From Bacteroidales bacterium UBA4417 (GTDB taxonomy: Bacteria > Bacteroidota > Bacteroidia > Bacteroidales > UBA4417), in the NCBI GenBank assembly GCA_002389705.1, contig DGQJ01000227.1:687-6010 (forward strand): a stretch of DNA of 5,324 bases, in the 5' to 3' direction. A program made the translations under genes and the position numbers. Below are positions 1-5,307 of this stretch, piece after piece. Every line of letters begins with the position of its first letter. The stretch's first letter is position 1. A model generated the notes under the pieces. The model was not told the DNA's origin, did no database searches, and saw only the letters and a list, made by a program, of their open reading frames with translations.

Positions 1-101
1 TTGTGGTCGCCTGTTACACGCGAAAGATGATGTAAGTGCAATGCAATGATCACCAGCATTGCAGCTGATAATATGATAATAACCTTGATCCAATTTTTCA
101 T
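1..101 (-). CDS. 5' end of a membrane-anchored or exported protein (truncated by window edge)
   Basis: Reading the minus strand from an ATG at 99-101 gives 33 codons open to the window edge, so this is the N-terminus of a gene that continues to the left. The peptide starts MKNWIKVIIILSAAMLVIIA and goes on with LHLHHLSRVTGDH. A short lysine-bearing n-region is followed by about 15 hydrophobic residues (7-21) and then a polar, His-rich stretch. This is the profile of an uncleaved signal anchor or a single N-terminal membrane helix; no lipobox cysteine is seen. The gene lies 100 bp downstream of nudC on the same strand and could be cotranscribed, but no function can be assigned from this fragment. 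The start is the only ATG before the hydrophobic segment. Confidence 0.6.
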   Translation of the reverse strand, partial: MKNWIKVIIILSAAMLVIIALHLHHLSRVTGDH

Positions 102-201
102 AGCAAATGTTTGGTTTAATATTTTTTATAAACTCCGGGTCAAAAAAAACCGGTATCATTTAGCCACAATTATTCAGTAAATGAACACATTATTAATCAT
201 T

Positions 202-1026
202 TTAAAACTGACCTTTTTCGAAAGCTTCAATTAAGTGGCCCGAAATGCTGATACCTGATGCATGTGGCGGAAGCTTACCCCGGGTAAACCAGCCGGCTTC
301 TTTTATTTCATTATCGTCAATTACAATTGGCTGGGCATCATCGGCTTCGGCTGTAAATCCAAGCATTAATGAGGACGAAAATGGCCATGGCTGGCTTTTA
401 TAATATTTCAGATTCCTGATGTCGAGCCCGACTTCTTCCTTCACTTCCCTCACCACGGTTTCTTCAATGGACTCTCCTGCATCCACATAACCTGCTATCA
501 GGGCATAAAAATCGCCTTTGTAGTTTTTGCCTTTTGCCAGCAGAATTTTATCGTTACAGGTAATAGCCACAATCACAGCCGGCGAAATTTTAGGATAATC
601 AACCAGCTGGCATACAGGGCATATCACTGATCTTTCTTCTTTTCTTCTTACGGTTTCCGACCCGCACCTGCCGCAGTATTTGTTGTTTGTATACCAGGTC
701 ATTAACTGGTATCCAACTGATCCTATCCAGGCATGTTCCTGGCTTGGCAGGTTCCGTAAAGTGAAAATATCGTGAAAATCCATTCCCGGATCATTCACGT
801 TTGCGCCACTTAACCCGAAGCATTGTTTGTTATAAATTGTAAACAAGAAAACAGCCGATTCAATCCGTCCGCTGTAATCCCTTTTTCGGGGAATTTCAAA
901 ACTGTTACCCGATGGTTTCAGCAACACCTGGTTTTCGTTATAGCAAAGCAGGTAATCGTCTTCACGCATTTCGGGGTTGTCTAAAAATGTATTGTCGAAA
1001 ATACCCTGGCCTAATTCATTTATCAT
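202..1026 (-). CDS. nudC: NADH pyrophosphatase / NAD-cap hydrolase (NudC-type Nudix hydrolase)
   Basis: This 274-residue protein has the full NudC architecture. An N-terminal divergent domain (about 1-110) precedes a four-cysteine zinc ribbon (C118, C121, C136, C139). The Nudix box spans residues 179-201 with every signature position present: G179, E185, R193-E194, E197-E198, G200. Directly after it comes SQPWPF (211-216), the motif that separates NADH pyrophosphatases from other Nudix enzymes; here it continues SSS instead of the usual PxS. The C-terminal GISISGHLIEAF (258-269) also fits the family. E. coli NudC is about 257 residues, so length is normal. Known family activity is Mg-dependent cleavage of NAD(H) to NMN(H) and AMP in the cytosol, and removal of NAD caps from RNA. 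The gene lies 98 bp downstream of the GNAT gene on the same strand with no TAnnTTTG box between, so cotranscription is likely. The start is an ATG with only a weak GGAAAAG leader. No convincing terminator follows it. Confidence 0.93.
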   Translation of the reverse strand: MINELGQGIFDNTFLDNPEMREDDYLLCYNENQVLLKPSGNSFEIPRKRDYSGRIESAVFLFTIYNKQCFGLSGANVNDPGMDFHDIFTLRNLPSQEHAWIGSVGYQLMTWYTNNKYCGRCGSETVRRKEERSVICPVCQLVDYPKISPAVIVAITCNDKILLAKGKNYKGDFYALIAGYVDAGESIEETVVREVKEEVGLDIRNLKYYKSQPWPFSSSLMLGFTAEADDAQPIVIDDNEIKEAGWFTRGKLPPHASGISISGHLIEAFEKGQF

Positions 1027-1124
1027 TCTTTTCCGATTTGAACGTTGTTTTGGTGGTTTTCAGGATGAAGGTTTGAGCAATGATGTTACGACTGGAAAAG
1101 TTTTACAACTGTCTAACGAAAAAA

Positions 1125-1622
1125 TCAGGCAGTTATTTCTTTCTGGTATGCCACAACATCGAGTATTTTATTAAATTTTTCGCCTACATTCCTGAAATGA
1201 GCACATTTTGTATAACCCGCATATTCGAACAAAGCAATGCTTCCCCGGTTATCACCCGAAATAATGCCTACCAGGTTCCTGATACCCGTTCCGGCTGTTT
1301 TATCTTCGAGGTATGCAAGCGCAATTTTACCCAGACCTTTGTGGCAAAAATCAGGTTTCAGGTAAATGGTTACCTCGGCGGTGCGGTCATATGCCTGCCG
1401 GTTTTTATAATAGGTAAGGAAACAATACCCGGCCATTTGCGCATCAACCTTTATTATATACGACTTATACCTTGGGTGATGTACAAAAATAAATTCTTTC
1501 AGCTGGCTGATGGTAACCGGTTCAGTATGAAATGTTGCCGTTGAATTTGCAATGTACCAATCGTATATCTCTTTAATCAGCGGGAAGTGATGTTCCTCTG
1601 TTTCGTGGAAAGTGATTTGCAT
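1125..1622 (-). CDS. GNAT-family N-acetyltransferase, phosphinothricin acetyltransferase-like
   Basis: With the ATG at 1620-1622 the protein has 165 residues and spans a single GNAT fold. The N-terminal part (IKEIYDWYIANSTATFHTEP, 16-35) is the conserved start of the phosphinothricin/methionine-sulfoximine acetyltransferase (Pat/MnaT-like) group. RTAEVTIYLKPDF (80-92) is the central beta strand leading to the acetyl-CoA pyrophosphate loop, KGLGKIA (95-101). GDNRGSIALFEYAGY (123-137) is the usual C-terminal N-x-x-S-I-x-L-F element. The loop normally reads Q/R-x-x-G-x-G; the first position here is C93. The frame extends upstream to a TTG at 1661, adding 13 basic, non-conserved residues. I prefer the ATG because family homology begins there and an A-rich leader (AAAAAAAAATCACCT) precedes it. 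It probably acetylates a small amine or amino-acid analogue in the cytosol; the substrate cannot be read from sequence. It is the first gene of a likely operon with nudC. Confidence 0.85.
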   Translation of the reverse strand: MQITFHETEEHHFPLIKEIYDWYIANSTATFHTEPVTISQLKEFIFVHHPRYKSYIIKVDAQMAGYCFLTYYKNRQAYDRTAEVTIYLKPDFCHKGLGKIALAYLEDKTAGTGIRNLVGIISGDNRGSIALFEYAGYTKCAHFRNVGEKFNKILDVVAYQKEITA

Positions 1623-1714
1623 AGGTGATTTTTTTTTAGGCCTGCACCAGCCGATTACCAATCACAGACATATCTGTTTTAGCGTTCACTAAGCTATAAA
1701 TATTTGCAGCCATA

Positions 1715-1748
1715 CAAAGGTAAAGAATGATTGGGGAATAGGACCAAA
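1715..1748 (-). promoter_or_regulatory. Bacteroidota-type promoter for the GNAT-nudC unit
   Basis: On the minus strand, TACCTTTG (complement of 1715-1722) matches the Bacteroidota -7 consensus TAnnTTTG exactly. A TTTG (complement of 1745-1748) lies 22 nt upstream, slightly wider than the usual spacing of about 19-21. Transcription would start near 1710, giving a leader of roughly 88 nt before the ATG at 1622, and would leave the TTG at 1661 inside the transcript as well. The match is by eye. Confidence 0.55.
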
Positions 1749-1848
1749 GTGTTTCCCCGGATCATGAATGCATAAACACTAACAGGATATTTGGGACGAT
1801 ACAAAAAAATCAGGGGGATGGATGAACGTTAATACTGCAATCAGCTTG

Positions 1849-2232
1849 TCAGGCTACCAGCTCAATGCGGTTGCCTTCCACGTCAAGCACCACGCTTTCG
1901 AAAAATCCATCGCCGGTAGTGCGTGGTTCGCCGGCAATGGTATATCCATCAGCCCGAAGTGTTTCGGTCAGATCAAGAACCGCCTGCACTGAGCCAAGGG
2001 TAAAAGCGATATGTGTTATCCCCGGGTGATCGCCGGCTGGTATGGGAGTGCTTAAGCCTGGCTTGTGCATCAGTTCAATTGAAGCGCCGCTGCCAAAGCT
2101 GATAAAACAGGATTCAAATTGTTTTGCTGTATTCACATACTTTTTGCTGCTCACCCCGGCAAAATACCGGGTATAAAATAATTTCATCGCCTCAAGGTTG
2201 TAGGCCCAGATGGCTATATGACCGATTTGCAT
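1849..2232 (-). CDS. VOC-family (glyoxalase/bleomycin-resistance fold) metalloprotein
   Basis: This 127-residue protein is a single two-module VOC domain. The first module opens with GHIAIWAYNLEAMKLFYTRY (4-23) and ends with IELMH (52-56). The second opens with GITHIAFTLGS (71-81) and ends with GNRIELVA (120-127). The four metal-ligand positions of glyoxalase I-like proteins are all filled: H5, E53, H74, E124. Length and ending right after the last ligand strand are typical of stand-alone bacterial members. The family includes lactoylglutathione lyases, dioxygenases, epimerases and thiol transferases used in antibiotic resistance. The sequence looks most like the lactoylglutathione-lyase-like group, but the substrate is unknown. 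It is probably cytosolic because no signal peptide is seen. The gene stands alone: 226 bp and an independent promoter separate it from the GNAT gene downstream, and it is divergent from the secreted-protein gene. The ATG start places H5 at the normal position. Confidence 0.88.
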   Translation of the reverse strand: MQIGHIAIWAYNLEAMKLFYTRYFAGVSSKKYVNTAKQFESCFISFGSGASIELMHKPGLSTPIPAGDHPGITHIAFTLGSVQAVLDLTETLRADGYTIAGEPRTTGDGFFESVVLDVEGNRIELVA

Positions 2233-2271
2233 TGGATTTGTTTTCTTTTTTGAGAAACTGTTTCTGACGTG

Positions 2272-2279
2272 TAAAGGTA
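2272..2279 (-). promoter_or_regulatory. Possible -7 element for the VOC gene
   Basis: The minus strand reads TACCTTTA here, one base off TAnnTTTG, and would give a leader of about 35 nt before the ATG at 2232. No TTTG or TTG lies at the expected upstream distance, so this is a weak candidate. Confidence 0.25.
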
Positions 2280-2357
2280 TAAATGTTTTTATGGTTAAAA
2301 TGGGTATAGTTATATCTTTTTGTGAGGCTTTTATTGCAGCCGGTAAAATTTAATCAG

Positions 2358-2376
2358 GGCATTGATAACGAATGCC
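2358..2376. repeat. Small inverted repeat in divergent intergenic region
   Basis: GGCATT (2358-2363) and AATGCC (2371-2376) are perfect inverted arms separated by 7 nt (GATAACG). It lies between the divergently transcribed VOC and secreted-protein genes, about 50-65 bp upstream of the plus-strand promoter candidates. No U-tract follows in either direction, so it is not a terminator; it could be a protein-binding site or chance. Confidence 0.3.
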
Positions 2377-2422
2377 GGTGAAAGGATTTTTATCAAATTT
2401 TGCATTAAATCGTGTAGCTTTA

Positions 2423-2464
2423 TTTGACAAATAACAATATTGTAATATTTATTTGATATATTTG
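2423..2464 (+). promoter_or_regulatory. Candidate promoter region of the secreted-protein gene
   Basis: A TTTG at 2423-2426 is followed after 21 nt by TTTATTTG (2448-2455), one base off TAnnTTTG. An exact TAnnTTTG match, TATATTTG, follows at 2457-2464 but lacks a well-spaced partner. The first pairing would give a leader of about 20 nt. Two perfect 10-bp palindromes overlap or adjoin the elements: ACAATATTGT (2434-2443) and TTTGATCAAA (2461-2470). The ATG at 2482 is preceded by a run of A and CTCCT with no purine-rich Shine-Dalgarno, as is common in Bacteroidota. Confidence 0.45.
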
Positions 2465-2481
2465 ATCAAAAAAAAACTCCT

Positions 2482-2955
2482 ATGAAGAAACTCTACGCAT
2501 TAATAGCTCTTCTGTTCATGGTGAATATGAGCTTACTTGCCCAAAGTGGCGCTGATCTCGACAATTCAAAAGGCACTTCGATGATGCCTATAATTACAGG
2601 AATGGAATCTATTGTAAAGGCTGTTGAGGAATCGGCCGTTGAAATTGTGCATATCGAATTCGACCTGCTGTTTAAAGATGCCTCGAGGGAAATATTCCGC
2701 CACCTTTCGGCCGATTATACCTACGGATTTATGTCCTACGGCGATTACCGGATAGGGTCGGTAAAGCTGGAGTTGTACAAACAAAACGGCGACGGCTGGA
2801 CTTACGTCAAATCGGGCGAGCCCGCCGAAGGTGGCTCCATGACACTCATTGCTGAAATCAAGGAAACCACCCGCTACAAGCTGGTACTCACGCCCATGGA
2901 TATGAAAGAAGGGTATACGGCCGGGCATTACGGTTTGCTGATAATGCACAATTAA
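2482..2955 (+). CDS. Small secreted protein of unknown function
   Basis: I do not recognise a family for this 157-residue protein. It begins with a classical Sec signal peptide: MKK, a hydrophobic core LYALIALLFMVNMSLLA (4-20), and a likely cleavage after A20 (SLLA|Q). There is no cysteine anywhere, so it is not a lipoprotein and has no disulfides. The mature part is about 137 residues. A short acidic/helical stretch (about 41-60) is followed by alternating hydrophobic strands such as IGSVKLELYK (91-100), WTYVKSG (106-112), TLIAEIKETTRYKLVLTP (121-138) and GHYGLLIMHN (148-157). The pattern of strands with glycine-rich turns and a closing Y-x-L-x-L element suggests a compact beta-sandwich, loosely like bacterial pre-peptidase C-terminal domains; that is inference. 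It is probably periplasmic or exported. It is the only plus-strand gene, is monocistronic, and is closed by a strong terminator. Confidence 0.8.
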   Translation: MKKLYALIALLFMVNMSLLAQSGADLDNSKGTSMMPIITGMESIVKAVEESAVEIVHIEFDLLFKDASREIFRHLSADYTYGFMSYGDYRIGSVKLELYKQNGDGWTYVKSGEPAEGGSMTLIAEIKETTRYKLVLTPMDMKEGYTAGHYGLLIMHN

Positions 2956-2975
2956 AACCAGCTGTAGGTAAACGG

Positions 2976-3014
2976 AAAATCCGGGTGAAGACAAGCTTTG
3001 CCCGGATTTTTTTT
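2976..3014 (+). terminator. Strong intrinsic terminator after the secreted-protein gene
   Basis: AAAATCCGGG (2976-2985) pairs perfectly with CCCGGATTTT (3001-3010). Inside, five more pairs (two of them G-T wobbles) close onto a 5-nt loop at 2991-2995. A run of eight T (3007-3014) follows the stem. It lies 20 bp past the stop at 2955. Because the histidine kinase gene ends at 3031 from the other side, the same hairpin can also form in the opposing transcript, but only four U would follow it there. It is therefore mainly a plus-strand terminator, possibly bidirectional. Confidence 0.9.
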
Positions 3015-3030
3015 GCCCTGGTTTGTAAAA

Positions 3031-4566
3031 TCAGGCATTCAGATTATTTGGGATGCTAAACATAAAAGTGCTGCCGGAGCCGGGTTCGCTTTCCACTTTA
3101 ATATTGCCTGCATGTTTCTTAACAAACTCGTTGCACAGTAACAATCCCAGACCTGTTCCGCTTTCGCCGGCAGTACCGGTCGTGCTTTTCGAAACGGTAT
3201 CAATTTTAAACAGTTTACTGATGGTTTCAGGCTTCATGCCTACGCCGTTGTCGCATACACTTACATCGATAAACGGTGGCGAAACCACGGCCGATACACT
3301 CACATTGCCCTGCTGCCGGGTATATTTTATAGCATTATTGAGCAGGTTACGTACAACAGTATTGATCATGTTATAGTCGAAATACCCCACGCAACTGGCC
3401 GGCACCTTGTTAACCAGTGTAATTTCCTTATTACGGGCTGCCTGGGTGAAAAGTGAGATATTCTGATCCACAAGCTTGTGGAGGTTATAAAATTTAGGTA
3501 AAAATTCGATGGAACCCCGCTGCGAATTGGCCCAAATCAGCAGGTTTTCGAGCAGATCGAAAGTTGTTTTCGAAACATCTTTCATCACGTTGAGCAATTC
3601 GTAATACTGTTCCTTGTCTGTTTGTATATCGGGCTCCGAAATTAACTCGAGCAGCGAATGCATGCTACCAATTGGGCCGCGCAAATCGTGGGCAATAATC
3701 GAAAAGAATTTATCTTTCGTGGCATTCAGCTCTTCCAGATCCTTGTTTTTATGAAGTAAAGCCTTTTCGGCATGTCGGCGTTGCGAAATATCGCGGGCAC
3801 TACCTTGTATGCCTATGATTTCCCCGTTTTTATCAGGTAGTATACGCATGGTTATTTCAATCCAGATAGAATGCCCGGCCCGGTGCGGAATCTGGCCTTC
3901 GAAGGACATGATGCGATTGGCCCCGTTTTGCCGGTACTGCCCGATATATTCAGCCATCTTGTTTTTCTGATCCAGCATCAGGGATTCCGAAAACAGGCTG
4001 CTCAAGGGCATCTGCATACATTCCTCGTCAGTATAACCGAAAACATTATGGCATGCCGGGCTAATGTAAAGCAGGTTCAGGTTGAGGTCGAGTACAAATA
4101 TCACATCTGTGGCGTTTTCGAGGAAAAGCCGTGCGCGCTCCTCACTTTTCTGCAATGCAAGTTCGGCTGCCTGTTTTTGCCTGAGCGATTCGATCAACTG
4201 GTTGAACGAAGTTGAAAAATCACCCATAAAATTGATGTGCTGGTTGTAATCGCCATCGGCAATACGCTGGGTTTGCCATATCATATGGCGAAGGCTCGAG
4301 TGCAGTTCTTTGAATGGTGAAATCAGGAAATTTGACCTGGGTGGATCCTGTTCGAGGCTGCCTTTCGAAAGCTGAAGCATAAACTGCGAGGCTTCGGCAT
4401 GTTTTTCGCAAAGTAAGCTTATACGTTTGTATAGTGACTTTATTTCATCCGGCTGCGTACTTATATCTCTTTCATCAATATCGCGTATTGAAGTGGTTGA
4501 TGCTTTTCCACTCAGTATTCCGGTTATCTTATCGGTAAGCTCTTTTAAAATCTGCAGATTGGTCAT
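3031..4566 (-). CDS. Soluble PAS-domain sensor histidine kinase with HAMP-like linker
   Basis: This 511-residue kinase has no hydrophobic segment long enough to cross the membrane, so it should be cytosolic. Residues 1-85 are helical and charged. Residues 88-130 form a HAMP-like linker with ADGDYNQHINFMGDFSTSFN (103-122). A PAS domain with its PAC tail covers about 141-263, ending in GIQGSARDISQRR. The HisKA domain holds the phosphoacceptor H293 in IIAHDLRGPIG. The HATPase_c domain has a complete set of boxes: N-box NLLNNAIKYT (407-416, N411), G1 DNGVGM (439-444), F-box KLFKID (451-456) and G2 GTGLGL (470-475). It should autophosphorylate at H293 and pass phosphate to a response regulator; there is no receiver domain in the protein and no regulator in the window. 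It sits 84 bp downstream of a V4R sensor gene on the same strand, suggesting that V4R supplies or modulates the input. The PAS domain has no obvious heme or flavin signature that I can name. The ATG has no clear Shine-Dalgarno. Confidence 0.93.
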   Translation of the reverse strand: MTNLQILKELTDKITGILSGKASTTSIRDIDERDISTQPDEIKSLYKRISLLCEKHAEASQFMLQLSKGSLEQDPPRSNFLISPFKELHSSLRHMIWQTQRIADGDYNQHINFMGDFSTSFNQLIESLRQKQAAELALQKSEERARLFLENATDVIFVLDLNLNLLYISPACHNVFGYTDEECMQMPLSSLFSESLMLDQKNKMAEYIGQYRQNGANRIMSFEGQIPHRAGHSIWIEITMRILPDKNGEIIGIQGSARDISQRRHAEKALLHKNKDLEELNATKDKFFSIIAHDLRGPIGSMHSLLELISEPDIQTDKEQYYELLNVMKDVSKTTFDLLENLLIWANSQRGSIEFLPKFYNLHKLVDQNISLFTQAARNKEITLVNKVPASCVGYFDYNMINTVVRNLLNNAIKYTRQQGNVSVSAVVSPPFIDVSVCDNGVGMKPETISKLFKIDTVSKSTTGTAGESGTGLGLLLCNEFVKKHAGNIKVESEPGSGSTFMFSIPNNLNA

Positions 4567-4594
4567 GGTGGATGTGTTTCATTTCTTTTTGATG

Positions 4595-4617
4595 TTCCGG
4601 AAGTTAAATTTCCGGAA
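4595..4617 (-). other. Intercistronic stem-loop between the V4R and kinase genes
   Basis: TTCCGGAA occurs at 4595-4602 and again at 4610-4617, separated by 7 nt (GTTAAAT). As each copy is self-complementary, the transcript can fold into an 8-bp stem with a 7-nt loop. It lies in the 84-bp spacer, about 30 nt before the kinase ATG. No U-tract follows on the minus strand (the next bases are CATCAAAAAG), so it does not look like a terminator. It may affect mRNA stability or the ratio of the two proteins, or be a DNA-binding site. Confidence 0.5.
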
Positions 4618-4650
4618 ACAGGTAGCAACACGGCTGCAAACGACAAGAAA

Positions 4651-5190
4651 TTAGTTTGAACACATCGCTGTTTCGGCCGGCACCACCTCGAACCGGCATA
4701 CCCTTGACCCGCTCGACCAGCAGTCAATTTCAGTAACATTAAATTCGCGTGTGGTATATTCGTTCATAATACCTGAAATAAATCCTTCATCGTAATCGCA
4801 TACGGTTTCATCCGTTACCGGCAAGCCCGAACAATCCAGATCTTCATAAACTGTGAAGGTGAAGAATAATTGCTGCAGGTCAGTTTTTTCAACCCGCAAT
4901 ATGCCTACACCCAGTTCCTCGAGTGTTTGCTGCAGCTGGGCTACAAAAGCATAAAAGTCGAGTTTTGTGTTGAGCAGGTTCCTGCAAAATTCCCTCCCTG
5001 ACAGTTTGCCGGCTTCGTAGAAAATTTTTCTTGCTGCTTCGTCTCCCAGTTCATTGCTGAGCACGCTTCGCATGGTGTACTGCATCAGCCGGTAAACAGC
5101 TACATGGGTCTGACTTCCCAGGTTTGGCCTACCCAGTGCAATGTCGCCGATATCGTCCCATTTAAAATTATAATCATCATTTTTTATCAT
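4651..5190 (-). CDS. V4R (4-vinyl reductase-like) domain sensor protein
   Basis: This 179-residue soluble protein matches the V4R domain, a small-molecule-binding fold found in BchJ and in the ligand-sensing domains of XylR/DmpR-type regulators. The diagnostic C-terminal half runs from about 85 to 170: a helix (FVAQLQQTLEELGVGILRVE, 82-101), strands LFFTFTVYEDLDCSGLP (108-124), a turn VCDYDEGFISGIM (130-142), and VTEIDCWSSGSRVCRFEVV (152-170). Cysteines C120, C131, C157 and C165 sit at positions that V4R proteins often conserve and that have been suggested to bind metal. The N-terminal half (about 20-80) is helical, including LGSQTHVAVYRLMQYTMRSV and the EAGKLSGREFC segment typical of the family. 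There is no DNA-binding or catalytic domain, so it most likely acts as a ligand-sensing partner for the histidine kinase encoded 84 bp downstream. The ligand is unknown; aromatic or hydrocarbon-like molecules are known for related domains. The ATG start lies just before the first conserved part. Confidence 0.83.
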   Translation of the reverse strand: MIKNDDYNFKWDDIGDIALGRPNLGSQTHVAVYRLMQYTMRSVLSNELGDEAARKIFYEAGKLSGREFCRNLLNTKLDFYAFVAQLQQTLEELGVGILRVEKTDLQQLFFTFTVYEDLDCSGLPVTDETVCDYDEGFISGIMNEYTTREFNVTEIDCWSSGSRVCRFEVVPAETAMCSN

Positions 5191-5219
5191 ACTTGCTGAT
5201 CTTTAGTTGTTGCATTCAA

Positions 5220-5255
5220 ATTCAGTGATTTTATGTCAGTATCCTGATTCAGTGT
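5220..5255. repeat. Direct repeat ATTCAGTG in the V4R leader
   Basis: ATTCAGTG occurs at 5220-5227 and 5248-5255, 28 bp apart start to start, within the 134-bp non-coding region upstream of the V4R gene. The word TGTTGCA also occurs twice there (5208-5214 and 5269-5275). Short repeats in AT-rich leader DNA can be chance; they are recorded as possible regulator sites. Confidence 0.25.
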
Positions 5256-5282
5256 AAACCGAAATTAATGTTGCAATCATCA

Positions 5283-5307
5283 CAAAAATATTACTTACCT
5301 GAGTAAG
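5283..5307 (-). promoter_or_regulatory. Possible promoter -7 box with adjacent palindrome upstream of V4R
   Basis: The minus strand reads TATTTTTG (complement of 5283-5290), an exact TAnnTTTG match, which would give a leader of about 90 nt for the V4R gene. Immediately upstream is the inverted repeat CTTAC-CTGA-GTAAG (5294-5307), where an operator overlapping the promoter spacer would lie. No TTTG -33 element is found at the expected distance before the window edge, so the promoter call is tentative. The rest of 5191-5324 shows no coding potential. Confidence 0.35.

Noticed and set aside
130..165. Terminator or promoter between nudC and the partial gene (ACCGGTTTTTTTTGACCCGG on the minus strand)
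   Set aside because: Only CCGG/CCGG can pair around the T-run, which is in the loop rather than after a stem, and no TAnnTTTG follows the TTTG at a usable distance.
1080..1544. 154-codon open frame on the plus strand
   Set aside because: It lies almost wholly antisense to the GNAT gene, whose conserved motifs are clear, and its translation shows no family resemblance.
1623..1661. Upstream extension of the GNAT gene to a TTG start
   Set aside because: The 13 extra residues are basic and outside the family's conserved start, while the ATG at 1622 fits homology and leader composition.
1799..1848. Terminator after the VOC gene (T-run following CCCCCTGA on the minus strand)
   Set aside because: There is a seven-T run, but no inverted repeat precedes it.
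2566..2994. 142-codon open frame on the minus strand
   Set aside because: It is antisense to the secreted-protein gene, which has a signal peptide, promoter and terminator, and it runs through that terminator.
3871..4215. 114-codon open frame on the plus strand
   Set aside because: It is antisense to the PAS region of the histidine kinase and has no recognisable domain or promoter.
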